Part shown: positions 6,618 through 13,367 of the stretch, piece by piece
How positions within the stretch are numbered: the stretch's first letter is position 1
Layout of the letters: the number at the start of each line of letters is the position of its first letter
Source of the DNA: an uncultured Paraburkholderia sp.
GTDB taxonomy: Bacteria; Pseudomonadota; Gammaproteobacteria; Burkholderiales; Burkholderiaceae
Reading direction: 5' to 3'
NCBI GenBank assembly: GCA_937917025.1
Contig: CALFSF010000021.1
Location: forward strand, 1-14,499
DNA length: 14,499 bases
Program-made: the position numbers and the translations under genes
The notes under the pieces: generated by a model
The model's input: the letters and a program-made list of their open reading frames with translations, nothing else
What the model was told of the DNA's origin: nothing
Database searches by the model: none

Positions 6618-7436
6618 ATGTACGAAACCACCTATATACGAGCCGCATCGCTCGACGAAGCCGTCGCCTGGCTGCGCGAGCATGAGGAAGCGCGACCGCT
6701 GTCCGGCGGCATGACGCTGATCCCGACACTCAAGCAACGGCTCGCCGCCCCTTCGCATCTGGTCGACCTGACCCACATCGACGCGCTGCGCGGCGTGAGC
6801 GTCGCAGGCAAGGTGCTGCGCGTCGGCGCGCTGACGAAGCATGCGCAAGTGGCCGCGTCGCCGGTGGTCGCGTCGGCGATCCTGGCGCTCGCGCAGCTCG
6901 CGGGCCTGATCGCCGACCCGCAGGTCCGCAATCGCGGCACGATGGGCGGCTCGGTCGCGAACAACGATCCGGCGGCCGACTATCCGGCCGCGGTGCTCGC
7001 GCTCGACGCGCAGGTCGTCACGTCGCAGCGCCGGATCTCCGCCGACGACTTCTTCGTCGACACGTTCGAAACCGCTCTCGAACCCGGCGAGCTCGTCACG
7101 GGATTCGAGTACCCCATTCCGCTGCGCGGCGCGTACGCGAAGTTCCGCCAGGCGGCGTCCGGCTACGCGGTCGTCGGCGTGTTCATCGCGCAGTTCACCG
7201 GTGCGGTGCGTGTCGCGGTGACCGGCGCGGGTGCGTCGGTGTTCCGCTGGCTCGACGCGGAAAACGCGCTCGGCGCCGACCTGTCCGAAGCCGCGCTCGC
7301 GAATCTGAAGATCGACGCGTCGACGCTGCCGGATGACAACAACGGATCGGCCGCATACCGCGCCCATCTGATCGAAACCTACACGCGACGCGCATTGCAG
7401 GCGCTGCTCGCGCAGCCGCTGCGCCAGGCCGCTTAA
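6618..7436 (+). CDS. Molybdenum hydroxylase FAD-binding (medium) subunit, CoxM/XdhB type
   Basis: A 272-residue subunit that carries FAD and passes electrons from the [2Fe-2S] subunit to an acceptor. FAD-binding signatures are PLSGGMTLIPTLKQR (27-41) and IADPQVRNRGTMGGSVANNDPAADYPA (98-124, key RNRGTxGG and DPAAD). The C-terminal CO_deh_flav_C domain follows (FRQAASGYAVVGVFIA). It is somewhat shorter than the typical 280-300 residues, and no 4Fe-4S insert like that of 4-hydroxybenzoyl-CoA reductase is seen. AGGAG lies 5 nt before the ATG. The order medium, CoxG, small, large makes this a three-subunit hydroxylase operon. Such enzymes hydroxylate N-heterocycles, aldehydes or furoyl-CoA with water as the oxygen source. 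Confidence 0.92.
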   Translation: MYETTYIRAASLDEAVAWLREHEEARPLSGGMTLIPTLKQRLAAPSHLVDLTHIDALRGVSVAGKVLRVGALTKHAQVAASPVVASAILALAQLAGLIADPQVRNRGTMGGSVANNDPAADYPAAVLALDAQVVTSQRRISADDFFVDTFETALEPGELVTGFEYPIPLRGAYAKFRQAASGYAVVGVFIAQFTGAVRVAVTGAGASVFRWLDAENALGADLSEAALANLKIDASTLPDDNNGSAAYRAHLIETYTRRALQALLAQPLRQAA

Positions 7437-7457
7437 ATTCAGACTCAGGAGATACGA

Positions 7458-7928
7458 ATGGAATTCACCGGATCGCAGACCATCGCCGCCACACGCGAAC
7501 AGGTATGGAAGGGATTGAACGACGCCGCGGTGCTGCAGGCATGCGTGCCCGGCTGCGAAGAGTTCGTCGCAGCCGGCGACGACGAGTACAAGGCGGTGGT
7601 CGTTGCGTCGGTCGGCCCGGTCAAGGCGCGCTTCAAGGGTACGTTGCTGCTGTCGGAGCGCGACGGCCCGAACGGCTACAGGATCGCCGGCCAGGGCGAA
7701 GGCGGCATCGCCGGGTTCGGCAAGATGACTGCGACCGTCACGCTCGCGGACGCGGAGGAAGGCGGCACGCTGCTCACGTACGTCGCCGAGGCGCAGGTGG
7801 GCGGCAAGCTTGCGCAGATCGGCTCGCGTCTCGTCACGTCGGTTGCGAACAAGCTCGCCGCGGAGTTCTTCAAGCGCTTCAACACGACGATGAGCGCCGC
7901 GACCGCCGATGCGGACACCGCTCACTGA
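7458..7928 (+). CDS. CoxG-like SRPBCC-domain protein
   Basis: A 156-residue protein of the carbon-monoxide-dehydrogenase subunit G family (SRPBCC/START fold). Typical blocks are REQVWKGLNDAAVLQACVPGCEEF near the N-terminus, VKARFKGTLLL, GGIAGFGKMTATVTL, and the C-terminal helix GGKLAQIGSRLVTSVANKLAAEFF. In CO dehydrogenase systems CoxG recruits the enzyme to the membrane through a C-terminal anchor. Here the protein ends soon after the helix and no hydrophobic anchor is present, so it is probably soluble and may help assembly or electron transfer. AGGAG lies 6 nt before the ATG; the gene sits 21 nt after the FAD subunit and 43 nt before the [2Fe-2S] subunit. Confidence 0.9.
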   Translation: MEFTGSQTIAATREQVWKGLNDAAVLQACVPGCEEFVAAGDDEYKAVVVASVGPVKARFKGTLLLSERDGPNGYRIAGQGEGGIAGFGKMTATVTLADAEEGGTLLTYVAEAQVGGKLAQIGSRLVTSVANKLAAEFFKRFNTTMSAATADADTAH

Positions 7929-7971
7929 GCGTCGCGGCCCAACCGAACGACCCAGCACACGAAGGGAAATC

Positions 7972-8481
7972 ATGACTGAAGTCCAATTGCGGGTGAACGG
8001 CGTCGACGTTCGGCACGAAGTGCCCGACCAGACGCTGCTCGTCGAATTCCTGCGCGAAACGCTACGGCTCACGGGCACGCACGTCGGTTGCGACACGAGT
8101 CAGTGCGGCGCCTGCACCGTCAATCTGGACGGCGTCTCGGTGAAGTCGTGCACGGTCCTCGCCGCGCAGGCGAGCGGCGGCACCGTCACCACCGTCGAGG
8201 GCCTGCGCGCCGGCGAAGACGCGCCGCTGCATCCAGTCCAGCATGCGTTCGTCCAGTGTCACGGGCTGCAATGCGGGTTCTGCACGCCCGGCATGATCAT
8301 GTCGGTCGACTTCTATCTGCGCCAGCCGCCGAAGCTCGACGAAGAAAGTATCTGTCACGCGCTCGAAGGCAACATCTGCCGCTGCACGGGCTACGTGAAC
8401 ATCATCGAGGCCGTGCGCCACGCGGCGCACGACATGTATCCGGCGCCAGCCGACGCAACGATGGAGCGCTCACAGTCATGA
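7972..8481 (+). CDS. Molybdenum hydroxylase [2Fe-2S] (small) subunit, CoxS/XdhC-large-family type
   Basis: A 169-residue electron-transfer subunit with two [2Fe-2S] clusters. The plant-ferredoxin-type N-terminal domain has C40, C45 and C48 (GCDTSQCGACTV) and C60. The helical C-terminal domain has C101 and C104 (QCGFCTPGMI), and C136 and C138 (NICRCTGYVNI). All eight cysteines are present. Q100, next to C101, corresponds to the residue that contacts the molybdopterin in this family. The ATG at 7972 follows an AAGGGA-type SD (7962-7967). The stop overlaps the large-subunit start by 4 bp (ATGA), so the two subunits are translationally coupled. Length is normal (150-175). Confidence 0.95.
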   Translation: MTEVQLRVNGVDVRHEVPDQTLLVEFLRETLRLTGTHVGCDTSQCGACTVNLDGVSVKSCTVLAAQASGGTVTTVEGLRAGEDAPLHPVQHAFVQCHGLQCGFCTPGMIMSVDFYLRQPPKLDEESICHALEGNICRCTGYVNIIEAVRHAAHDMYPAPADATMERSQS

Positions 8482-10814
8482 TTGGCCAACCCATTCCGCG
8501 CGTCGAGGACCGGCGCTTCGTGACCGGCAACGGGCAATACACCGACGACCTGCGCGTCGAAGGCCAGGTGCACGCGGCGTTCCTGCGTTCGCAGCACGCG
8601 CATGCCGTGCTGCGCTCAGTCGACGTCTCCGCGGCGCGCGAGGCGCCCGGCGTGATCGCGGTGCTCGTCGGCCAGGACTATCTGGACGACGGCTATCAGG
8701 GCGTCGATCACGTGCCGAACCCGGTCGATGCCGTCGATGCGACGAAGAAGGCGTTCCTTGCGTCGCTGACCGGCCAGATCTTCAACCAGCCGCACATTCC
8801 GCTGCCCGTCGACCGGGTCCGCTACGTCGGCGAGCCGATCGCGATGGTGATCGCGGAAACGCCGCTCGCCGCGCGCAACGCGACGGAAATGATCGACGTC
8901 GACTACGACGTGCTCGACGCGGTCGTCAACGCGGCCGACGCGATGCGGGACGGCGCGCCGCAACTGTGGGACGGCGCCGGTGGCAACCTGTGCTTCCAGA
9001 CGCAGATCGGCGATCGCGACGAAGCGCGCCGGATCATCGCCGCCGCGCCGCTCGTCGTGCAGCGCGAGTTCCACCACAACCGCGTCGTCAATTGCCAGAT
9101 GGAGCCGCGCAGCGCGATCGGCGCGTACGACGGCGCAACCGGCGTCTACACGCTGATCTCCGGCAGCCAGGGCGCGGTGCGGCAGAAGCTGTGCCTCGCC
9201 GGCGCGCTGAAGGTGCCGCCGTCGCAGGTCCGCGTGGTGTGCCCGGACACCGGCGGCGGCTTCGGCCCGCGCTCGTTCATCTACGTCGAGCAGCTGGCCG
9301 TCGTGTGGGCCGCGCGCCGCGTGGGACGCCCCGTCAAATGGACGAGCGACCGTAGCGAGGCGTTCCTGTCCGACTACCAGGGCCGCGACGCGATCGTCCG
9401 CGCCACCTTCGGGTTCTCGAAGGACGGCCGTATCCTCGCGATCGACAACGAATGGCTCGGCAACGTCGGCGCGCATACGGTGTCGTACGTGCCGATGTCG
9501 AACGGCACGCGGATCATGACGACCGTGTACGACGTGCCCGTGGCGGCGGTACACATCAGCGCGGTGCTGACGAACACGGTGCCGACCGCGCCGTATCGCG
9601 GCGCGGGACGCCCCGAGGCGACGCACGTGATCGAGCGGATGCTCGACCTCGCGGCGGCCGGACTCGGTCTCGACCGCGCGGAGATTCGCCGCCGTAACCT
9701 CGTCGCGCACGAGAAACTGCCGTACCGCAGCCCGATGGGCCTCACGTACGACAGCGGCGAATTCGCGCGCAACATGGAGCGCGCACTGGAACTTGCCGGC
9801 TGGAATCGCTTCGAGGAGCGCCGCGCGGCAGCGCGCGCGAGCGGCAAGCTGCGCGGCATCGGTCTCGCGAACTACATCGAGTCGCCGGTCGGCGCGCCAC
9901 GCGAGCGGATCGAGCTGACGGTGCTGCCGGAAGGCCGCGTCGATATCGTCTCCGGCACCCAGTCCACGGGCCAGGGCCACGAAACGACCTTCGCGCAGGT
10001 CATCGCGCAGCATCTGGGCGTGCCGATGCCGGCGATCGCGCTGCGCACCGGCGACACCGCGTTCGTAAGCGTCGGCGGCGGCAGCCATTCGGACCGCTCG
10101 ATGCGGCTCGGCGGCATGCTGCTCGTCGACACTGCCGCGCAGATCGTCGCGACCGGCAAGCGCGTCGCCGCCGGACTGTTCGGCGTGTCTGCCGAACACG
10201 TGACGTTCGAGGACGGCGTTTTCATCGATCCGTCGTCCGCGCGCCGCGTCGGGCTGTTCGACGTCGCCGCACGCATCGCGAGCGACGGCATGCCGGGCGA
10301 TCCGTCGAAACGCAAGCTGTATGCGGAGGCCGAGGTCAACACGCGGGTGCCGGCGCACCCCACCGGCTCGGCGATCTGCGAACTGGAAGTGGACCCGGAT
10401 ACCGGCGTCGTGAAGCTGGTCAACTACACGTCGGTCGACGACGTCGGCCAGCCGATCAACCCGCTGATCGTCGAGGGCCAGGTGCATGGCGGCCTCGCGC
10501 AGGGCATCGGCCAGGCGCTGTCCGAGACCTGCTACCTCGACCGCGACACCGGCCAGGTGCTGACCGGCTCGTACATGGACTACGGAATGCCGCGCGCGGG
10601 CGCGATTCCACCGCTGCGCGTCGAGCTCACCGAAGACCCGACGCACGGCAATCCGCTGCGCGTGAAGGGCGGCGGCGAGAGCGGCATCACCCCCGCCACC
10701 GCGACGATCTTCAATGCGCTCGCCGACGCGCTGAAAGAATTTGGCACCGAAGAACTGGCGATGCCGGCCACACCGAAGGTCGTGTGGGAATACATCCACT
10801 GCCGCGCCGCCTGA
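8478..10814 (+). CDS. Molybdenum hydroxylase catalytic (large) subunit, CoxL form II / xanthine dehydrogenase family
   Basis: A 778-residue Mo-pterin subunit that catalyses hydroxylation with water. Domain 1 (Ald_Xan_dh_C, roughly 15-130) begins GQYTDDLRVEGQVHAAFLRS. The Mo-binding region has TGGGFGPR (258-265), YRGAGRPEA (373-381), GQGHET (498-503), the glycine-rich VGGGSHSDRS (532-541), and KGGGESG (730-736) with the catalytic base E734. YRGAGR, instead of the CO dehydrogenase loop AYRCSFR, marks it as form II and not a true CO oxidiser. The open frame extends far upstream of 8478, but that part merely overlaps the small-subunit gene; the ATG coupled to the small-subunit stop starts the family homology immediately (IGQPIPRVEDRRFVTGNG). 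Substrate unknown; a heteroaromatic acid or its derivative is plausible in this context. Confidence 0.94.
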   Translation: MIGQPIPRVEDRRFVTGNGQYTDDLRVEGQVHAAFLRSQHAHAVLRSVDVSAAREAPGVIAVLVGQDYLDDGYQGVDHVPNPVDAVDATKKAFLASLTGQIFNQPHIPLPVDRVRYVGEPIAMVIAETPLAARNATEMIDVDYDVLDAVVNAADAMRDGAPQLWDGAGGNLCFQTQIGDRDEARRIIAAAPLVVQREFHHNRVVNCQMEPRSAIGAYDGATGVYTLISGSQGAVRQKLCLAGALKVPPSQVRVVCPDTGGGFGPRSFIYVEQLAVVWAARRVGRPVKWTSDRSEAFLSDYQGRDAIVRATFGFSKDGRILAIDNEWLGNVGAHTVSYVPMSNGTRIMTTVYDVPVAAVHISAVLTNTVPTAPYRGAGRPEATHVIERMLDLAAAGLGLDRAEIRRRNLVAHEKLPYRSPMGLTYDSGEFARNMERALELAGWNRFEERRAAARASGKLRGIGLANYIESPVGAPRERIELTVLPEGRVDIVSGTQSTGQGHETTFAQVIAQHLGVPMPAIALRTGDTAFVSVGGGSHSDRSMRLGGMLLVDTAAQIVATGKRVAAGLFGVSAEHVTFEDGVFIDPSSARRVGLFDVAARIASDGMPGDPSKRKLYAEAEVNTRVPAHPTGSAICELEVDPDTGVVKLVNYTSVDDVGQPINPLIVEGQVHGGLAQGIGQALSETCYLDRDTGQVLTGSYMDYGMPRAGAIPPLRVELTEDPTHGNPLRVKGGGESGITPATATIFNALADALKEFGTEELAMPATPKVVWEYIHCRAA

Positions 10815-10854
10815 ACGCCCCTGTCACAACGCCTGCATGACGAAGGAGACACGC

Positions 10855-11580
10855 ATGCCTACCCCATTCGTTGCAATCAACCGGAACGGCCCGCTCGTGG
10901 AGATCGTGCTCGACCGTCCGGAGAACGGCAATCTGATCAACGCGGAAATGAGCGATGCGATCATCGCGGCAGTCTCGTCGCTCGACGACGAGGTGAAGCT
11001 CGTGCGTATCGGCAGCAGCGGCCCCGACTTCTGCAAGGGCCGCCAGTCGCCGATGCCGCCGGCGGACGCGAAGCCCTCCGCGGAAACGTTGCGCCGCGTG
11101 GTCGCCGCGCCGCCGCTCGCGCTCTACGACGCGCTCAAGGCAGTGCGCGTGCCGGTGGTGTCGGTCGTGCGCGGCGAGGCGCTCGGCGTCGGCTGCGCGT
11201 TGGCCGGCGTGTGCGACGTAGCACTCGCGGCCGACGATGCGGTGTTCCAGATTCCGGAAATGGAACGCGACATCCCGCCGACGCTCGTCATGTCCGCGCT
11301 GATCGGTCGCGTGCCGGTGAAGACGGTCGCGCACATGGTCCTGAGCCGCCAGCGGCTGTCCGCCGCCGAGGCGCTGCAGGCCGGACTCGTGAGCCGCATC
11401 GTGCCGGCGGCGCGCCTCGACGACGAGGCGAACGCGCTCACGCAGACGCTGCTCGGCTGCAGCGCGGTGACGCTGCGCGCGGTCAAGCAGTTCCTGCATC
11501 TCGCACCGGAAATGTCCGCCACCGGCGCGAGCGGCTTCGCCGCGCATCTGGCGGCCACCGCACTGTCGGCCCGCTTCTGA
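10855..11580 (+). CDS. Crotonase-fold (enoyl-CoA hydratase/isomerase family) protein with atypical active site
   Basis: A 241-residue crotonase-superfamily protein. The first oxyanion segment is IGSSGPDFCKGRQ (52-64), the second RGEALGVGCALAGVCD (106-121), followed by VFQIPEME (130-137) and LSAAEALQAGLVSRIVP. In rat enoyl-CoA hydratase the catalytic pair is E144 and E164. Here the E144 position is A115 (GCALA for GCELA), whereas the E164 position is kept as E135. The usual PGGGGTQRL stretch is replaced by PPTLVMSALIG. It is therefore unlikely to be a normal hydratase and may be an isomerase, a ring-opening hydrolase or a retro-Claisen (diketone-cleaving) enzyme. AAGGAG lies 6 nt upstream of the chosen ATG. 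It is 40 nt after the Mo large subunit. No CoA ligase is visible in the window. Confidence 0.87.
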   Translation: MPTPFVAINRNGPLVEIVLDRPENGNLINAEMSDAIIAAVSSLDDEVKLVRIGSSGPDFCKGRQSPMPPADAKPSAETLRRVVAAPPLALYDALKAVRVPVVSVVRGEALGVGCALAGVCDVALAADDAVFQIPEMERDIPPTLVMSALIGRVPVKTVAHMVLSRQRLSAAEALQAGLVSRIVPAARLDDEANALTQTLLGCSAVTLRAVKQFLHLAPEMSATGASGFAAHLAATALSARF

Positions 11581-11595
11581 TTGCCCGCTTCTGAT
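11569..11595 (+). repeat. 14-bp tandem duplication across the crotonase stop codon
   Basis: GCCCGCTTCTGAT occurs at 11569-11581 and again at 11583-11595, period 14 bp. The copies repeat the codons for the final Ala-Arg-Phe-stop, so a second TGA follows in a shifted frame. It looks like a recent slippage or micro-duplication at the gene's 3' end, leaving the protein unchanged. Confidence 0.8.
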
Positions 11596-11684
11596 CACGT
11601 GAGGCTGTGGCGCGCATCGCGCAGGCCGCCGCCTCCCCCGAAACGACGATCCATCGACTACAACATTGCGCAGACACCCTGCGC

Positions 11685-11699
11685 GAGGAGCCCAGATTG
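11685..11699 (+). promoter_or_regulatory. Shine-Dalgarno and TTG start codon of the UbiD-family gene
   Basis: GAGGAG (11685-11690), a 6-nt spacer CCCAGA, then TTG (11697-11699). This is the best SD/start arrangement for the frame. The upstream GTG at 11607 has GAGG only 2 nt away and would add 30 residues with no UbiD similarity. No ATG occurs before the conserved region. Confidence 0.7.
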
Positions 11700-13262
11700 A
11701 GACCAAGGACAGCGATCCCCTCCACCGCGGAAGGCACACCCGCCCCCGACCTCGAACAGTTCCGCCTGCGACGCTTCCTCGAATCGCTCGACGACACCGA
11801 ACTCGAACGCCATGAAACACCGGTCGATCTCGCGGACATCGCGGCGATCATGGAAGGCAACCCGCGCGCCGTCTGGTTCGAACGGCCCTCCGGCGGCACG
11901 ACGTCGCTTGCCGGCAGCGTCGCCGCGAGCCGCACGCGGCTGGCAAAGGCATTCGACACGACCCCGCAGCGCCTGCTCGAAACGGTACGCGAACGCCTGC
12001 GCGTGAAGGGCAAGCTCGTCGAGGTGAACCGCGACGAAGCGCCGGTCCAGCAGGTCGTGCTGACCGGCGACGACTGCGACTTCACCGCGCTGCCCGTGCA
12101 TCTGCAACACGAGCTGGACGGCGCGCCGTACATCTCCGCGTCGATCGACTTCGCGGTCGATCCGGAGACCGGCTGGACCAACGTCGGCATCCGCCGGCTG
12201 ATGCTGCGCGGTCGCCGCACGGCCGGCATCGACCTCGTCGCGCCGTCCGACCTGCGCGCGATCGCCATCGCGCACGCGAAACGCGGCGAGCGCACGCCGA
12301 TCGCATTCGCGGTGGGCACGCACCCGGTCGACCACGTCGGCGCGACGATGCGCATTCCGACCGACGAACTGGAACTCGTCGCCGCGCTGCGCGGCACGCC
12401 GATGGGCGTCGTCAAATGCGTGACGAACGACCTGCTCGTTCCCGCCGACGCCGAATTCATTCTCGAAGGCTATCTGGACGAGCGCGGCCACGTCGAACCG
12501 GAAGGCCCGTACGGCGAGTTCCTCGGCTACTACGGCGGCGTGAAGACGAACCCGGTGTTTCATCTGACCGCGATCACGCACCGGCGCGACGCGGTGTTCC
12601 AGACCTGCACGATCGGCGGCCGCTCGATGGCGCGCACCGATACCGCGCAACTCGCCGCGCTGCGCACCGAAGTCACCGTGTGGCGCGCGCTCGAAACGGC
12701 AGTGCGCGAAGTGAAGGCCGTCTACGCGAACCCGGCCACGGGCGGCATGTTCAACGTGCGCATCGCGATGCAGCAGCGGGTGCCAGGCGAAGCGCGCAAC
12801 GCGAACGCGGCGGTGTTCGCGTCGCTCGCGAACGTGAAGCACGTGTTCGTCGTCGATCCCGACATCGACGTGTTCTCCGACGAGCAGATGGACTGGGCGC
12901 TCGCGACGCGCTTCCAGGCCGACCGCGATCTCGTGCTCCAGGACAGCATGCGCGCGATGCCGCTCGACCCGTCGCTGCTCGGCGCGACGAAAACCGCGAA
13001 AGCCGGCTTCGACCTCACGCTGCCGCTGCTCGCGCCGGGCGCGCAGCGCGATCTCGAACACCGCGTGCCGACGCCGCCCGCCTGGCAAGGCGCGCGCTTC
13101 GACTCGCTCGAAGCGGCACTCGAAGACGGTCCGAAGCGCTTCGCCGAGCTGATGGTCGCGACCGGCACACGCGATGGCCGCGAGGTGGTGCGCTGGCTCG
13201 AGGACACCGCGCAAAAACGCGCGCTCTCGCGCGACGCCGAGGGGCGCTACGCGTTCGCCTGA
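11697..13262 (+). CDS. UbiD-family prenyl-FMN-dependent (de)carboxylase
   Basis: A 521-residue enzyme of the UbiD superfamily, which reversibly decarboxylates aromatic, heteroaromatic or alpha,beta-unsaturated acids using prenyl-FMN, Mn2+ and K+. The family begins at LRRFLESLDDTELERHETPVDL (24-45). Catalytic signatures are TNVGIRR (161-167), in which N162 and R167 fit N168 and R173 of fungal Fdc1, and PEGPYGEFLGYYGG (268-281), in which E269 and E274 fit the E277/E282 pair. LVPADAEFILEGYL (247-260) and the C-terminal helix region are typical. The ubiX gene for its cofactor lies at the other end of the cluster. It is 116 nt downstream of the crotonase gene and 105 nt before the LysR gene. FDCA-, gallate-, protocatechuate- or pyrrole-type decarboxylases are possible relatives; the substrate is not assigned. 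Confidence 0.93.
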   Translation: MRPRTAIPSTAEGTPAPDLEQFRLRRFLESLDDTELERHETPVDLADIAAIMEGNPRAVWFERPSGGTTSLAGSVAASRTRLAKAFDTTPQRLLETVRERLRVKGKLVEVNRDEAPVQQVVLTGDDCDFTALPVHLQHELDGAPYISASIDFAVDPETGWTNVGIRRLMLRGRRTAGIDLVAPSDLRAIAIAHAKRGERTPIAFAVGTHPVDHVGATMRIPTDELELVAALRGTPMGVVKCVTNDLLVPADAEFILEGYLDERGHVEPEGPYGEFLGYYGGVKTNPVFHLTAITHRRDAVFQTCTIGGRSMARTDTAQLAALRTEVTVWRALETAVREVKAVYANPATGGMFNVRIAMQQRVPGEARNANAAVFASLANVKHVFVVDPDIDVFSDEQMDWALATRFQADRDLVLQDSMRAMPLDPSLLGATKTAKAGFDLTLPLLAPGAQRDLEHRVPTPPAWQGARFDSLEAALEDGPKRFAELMVATGTRDGREVVRWLEDTAQKRALSRDAEGRYAFA

Positions 13263-13321
13263 CGTGCCGGCCGTTGCCGCGCGGGCGTCCCGACGTGCGG
13301 CAGCCGCCAAGGCAGACGGGA

Positions 13322-13347
13322 TAGAATCGGGCTTGCCCAAGCCCGAT
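13322..13347 (+). promoter_or_regulatory. -10-like box and perfect inverted repeat upstream of the LysR gene
   Basis: TAGAAT (13322-13327) resembles a -10 box and overlaps the start of a perfect inverted repeat: ATCGGGCTT (13326-13334), loop GCCC, AAGCCCGAT (13339-13347). The repeat ends 20 bp before the LysR ATG. No T-run follows on either strand, so it is not a simple terminator for ubiD. Autoregulatory operator, leader hairpin, or both are possible. The SD for the LysR gene is AAGGA at 13353-13357. No good -35 was found. Confidence 0.45.
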
Positions 13348-13367
13348 ACACGAAGGATCTGCTGTCG

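Noticed and set aside
5505..8096. Minus-strand open frame of 863 codons antisense to the FAH, hydrolase, Mo-hydroxylase FAD-subunit and CoxG genes
   Set aside because: It is a mirror of GC-rich coding strands. The translation is a run of Arg, Ala, His and Val without any recognisable domain, and it crosses several well-supported genes.
8088..8477. N-terminal extension of the Mo large-subunit frame upstream of 8478
   Set aside because: This part only overlaps the [2Fe-2S] gene in another frame, and it reads as Arg-rich noise. Family homology starts at the ATG coupled to the small-subunit stop.
8616..10799. Minus-strand open frame of 727 codons antisense to the Mo large subunit
   Set aside because: Same reason: shadow of a high-GC gene, composition dominated by Arg/His/Ala/Val, no domain, no separate promoter or convincing SD.
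8478..10814. True carbon monoxide dehydrogenase (form I CoxL)
   Set aside because: The active-site loop is YRGAGR, not the AYRCSFR of CO-oxidising enzymes.
1881..13262. Identification as a furoate/FDCA (hmf) or a nicotinate (nic) cluster
   Set aside because: A furoyl-CoA synthetase is missing, and the FAH, VOC and FAD-monooxygenase genes have no place in hmf. UbiD and FAH have no place in nic, and the nic dioxygenase, amidase and isomerase genes are missing.
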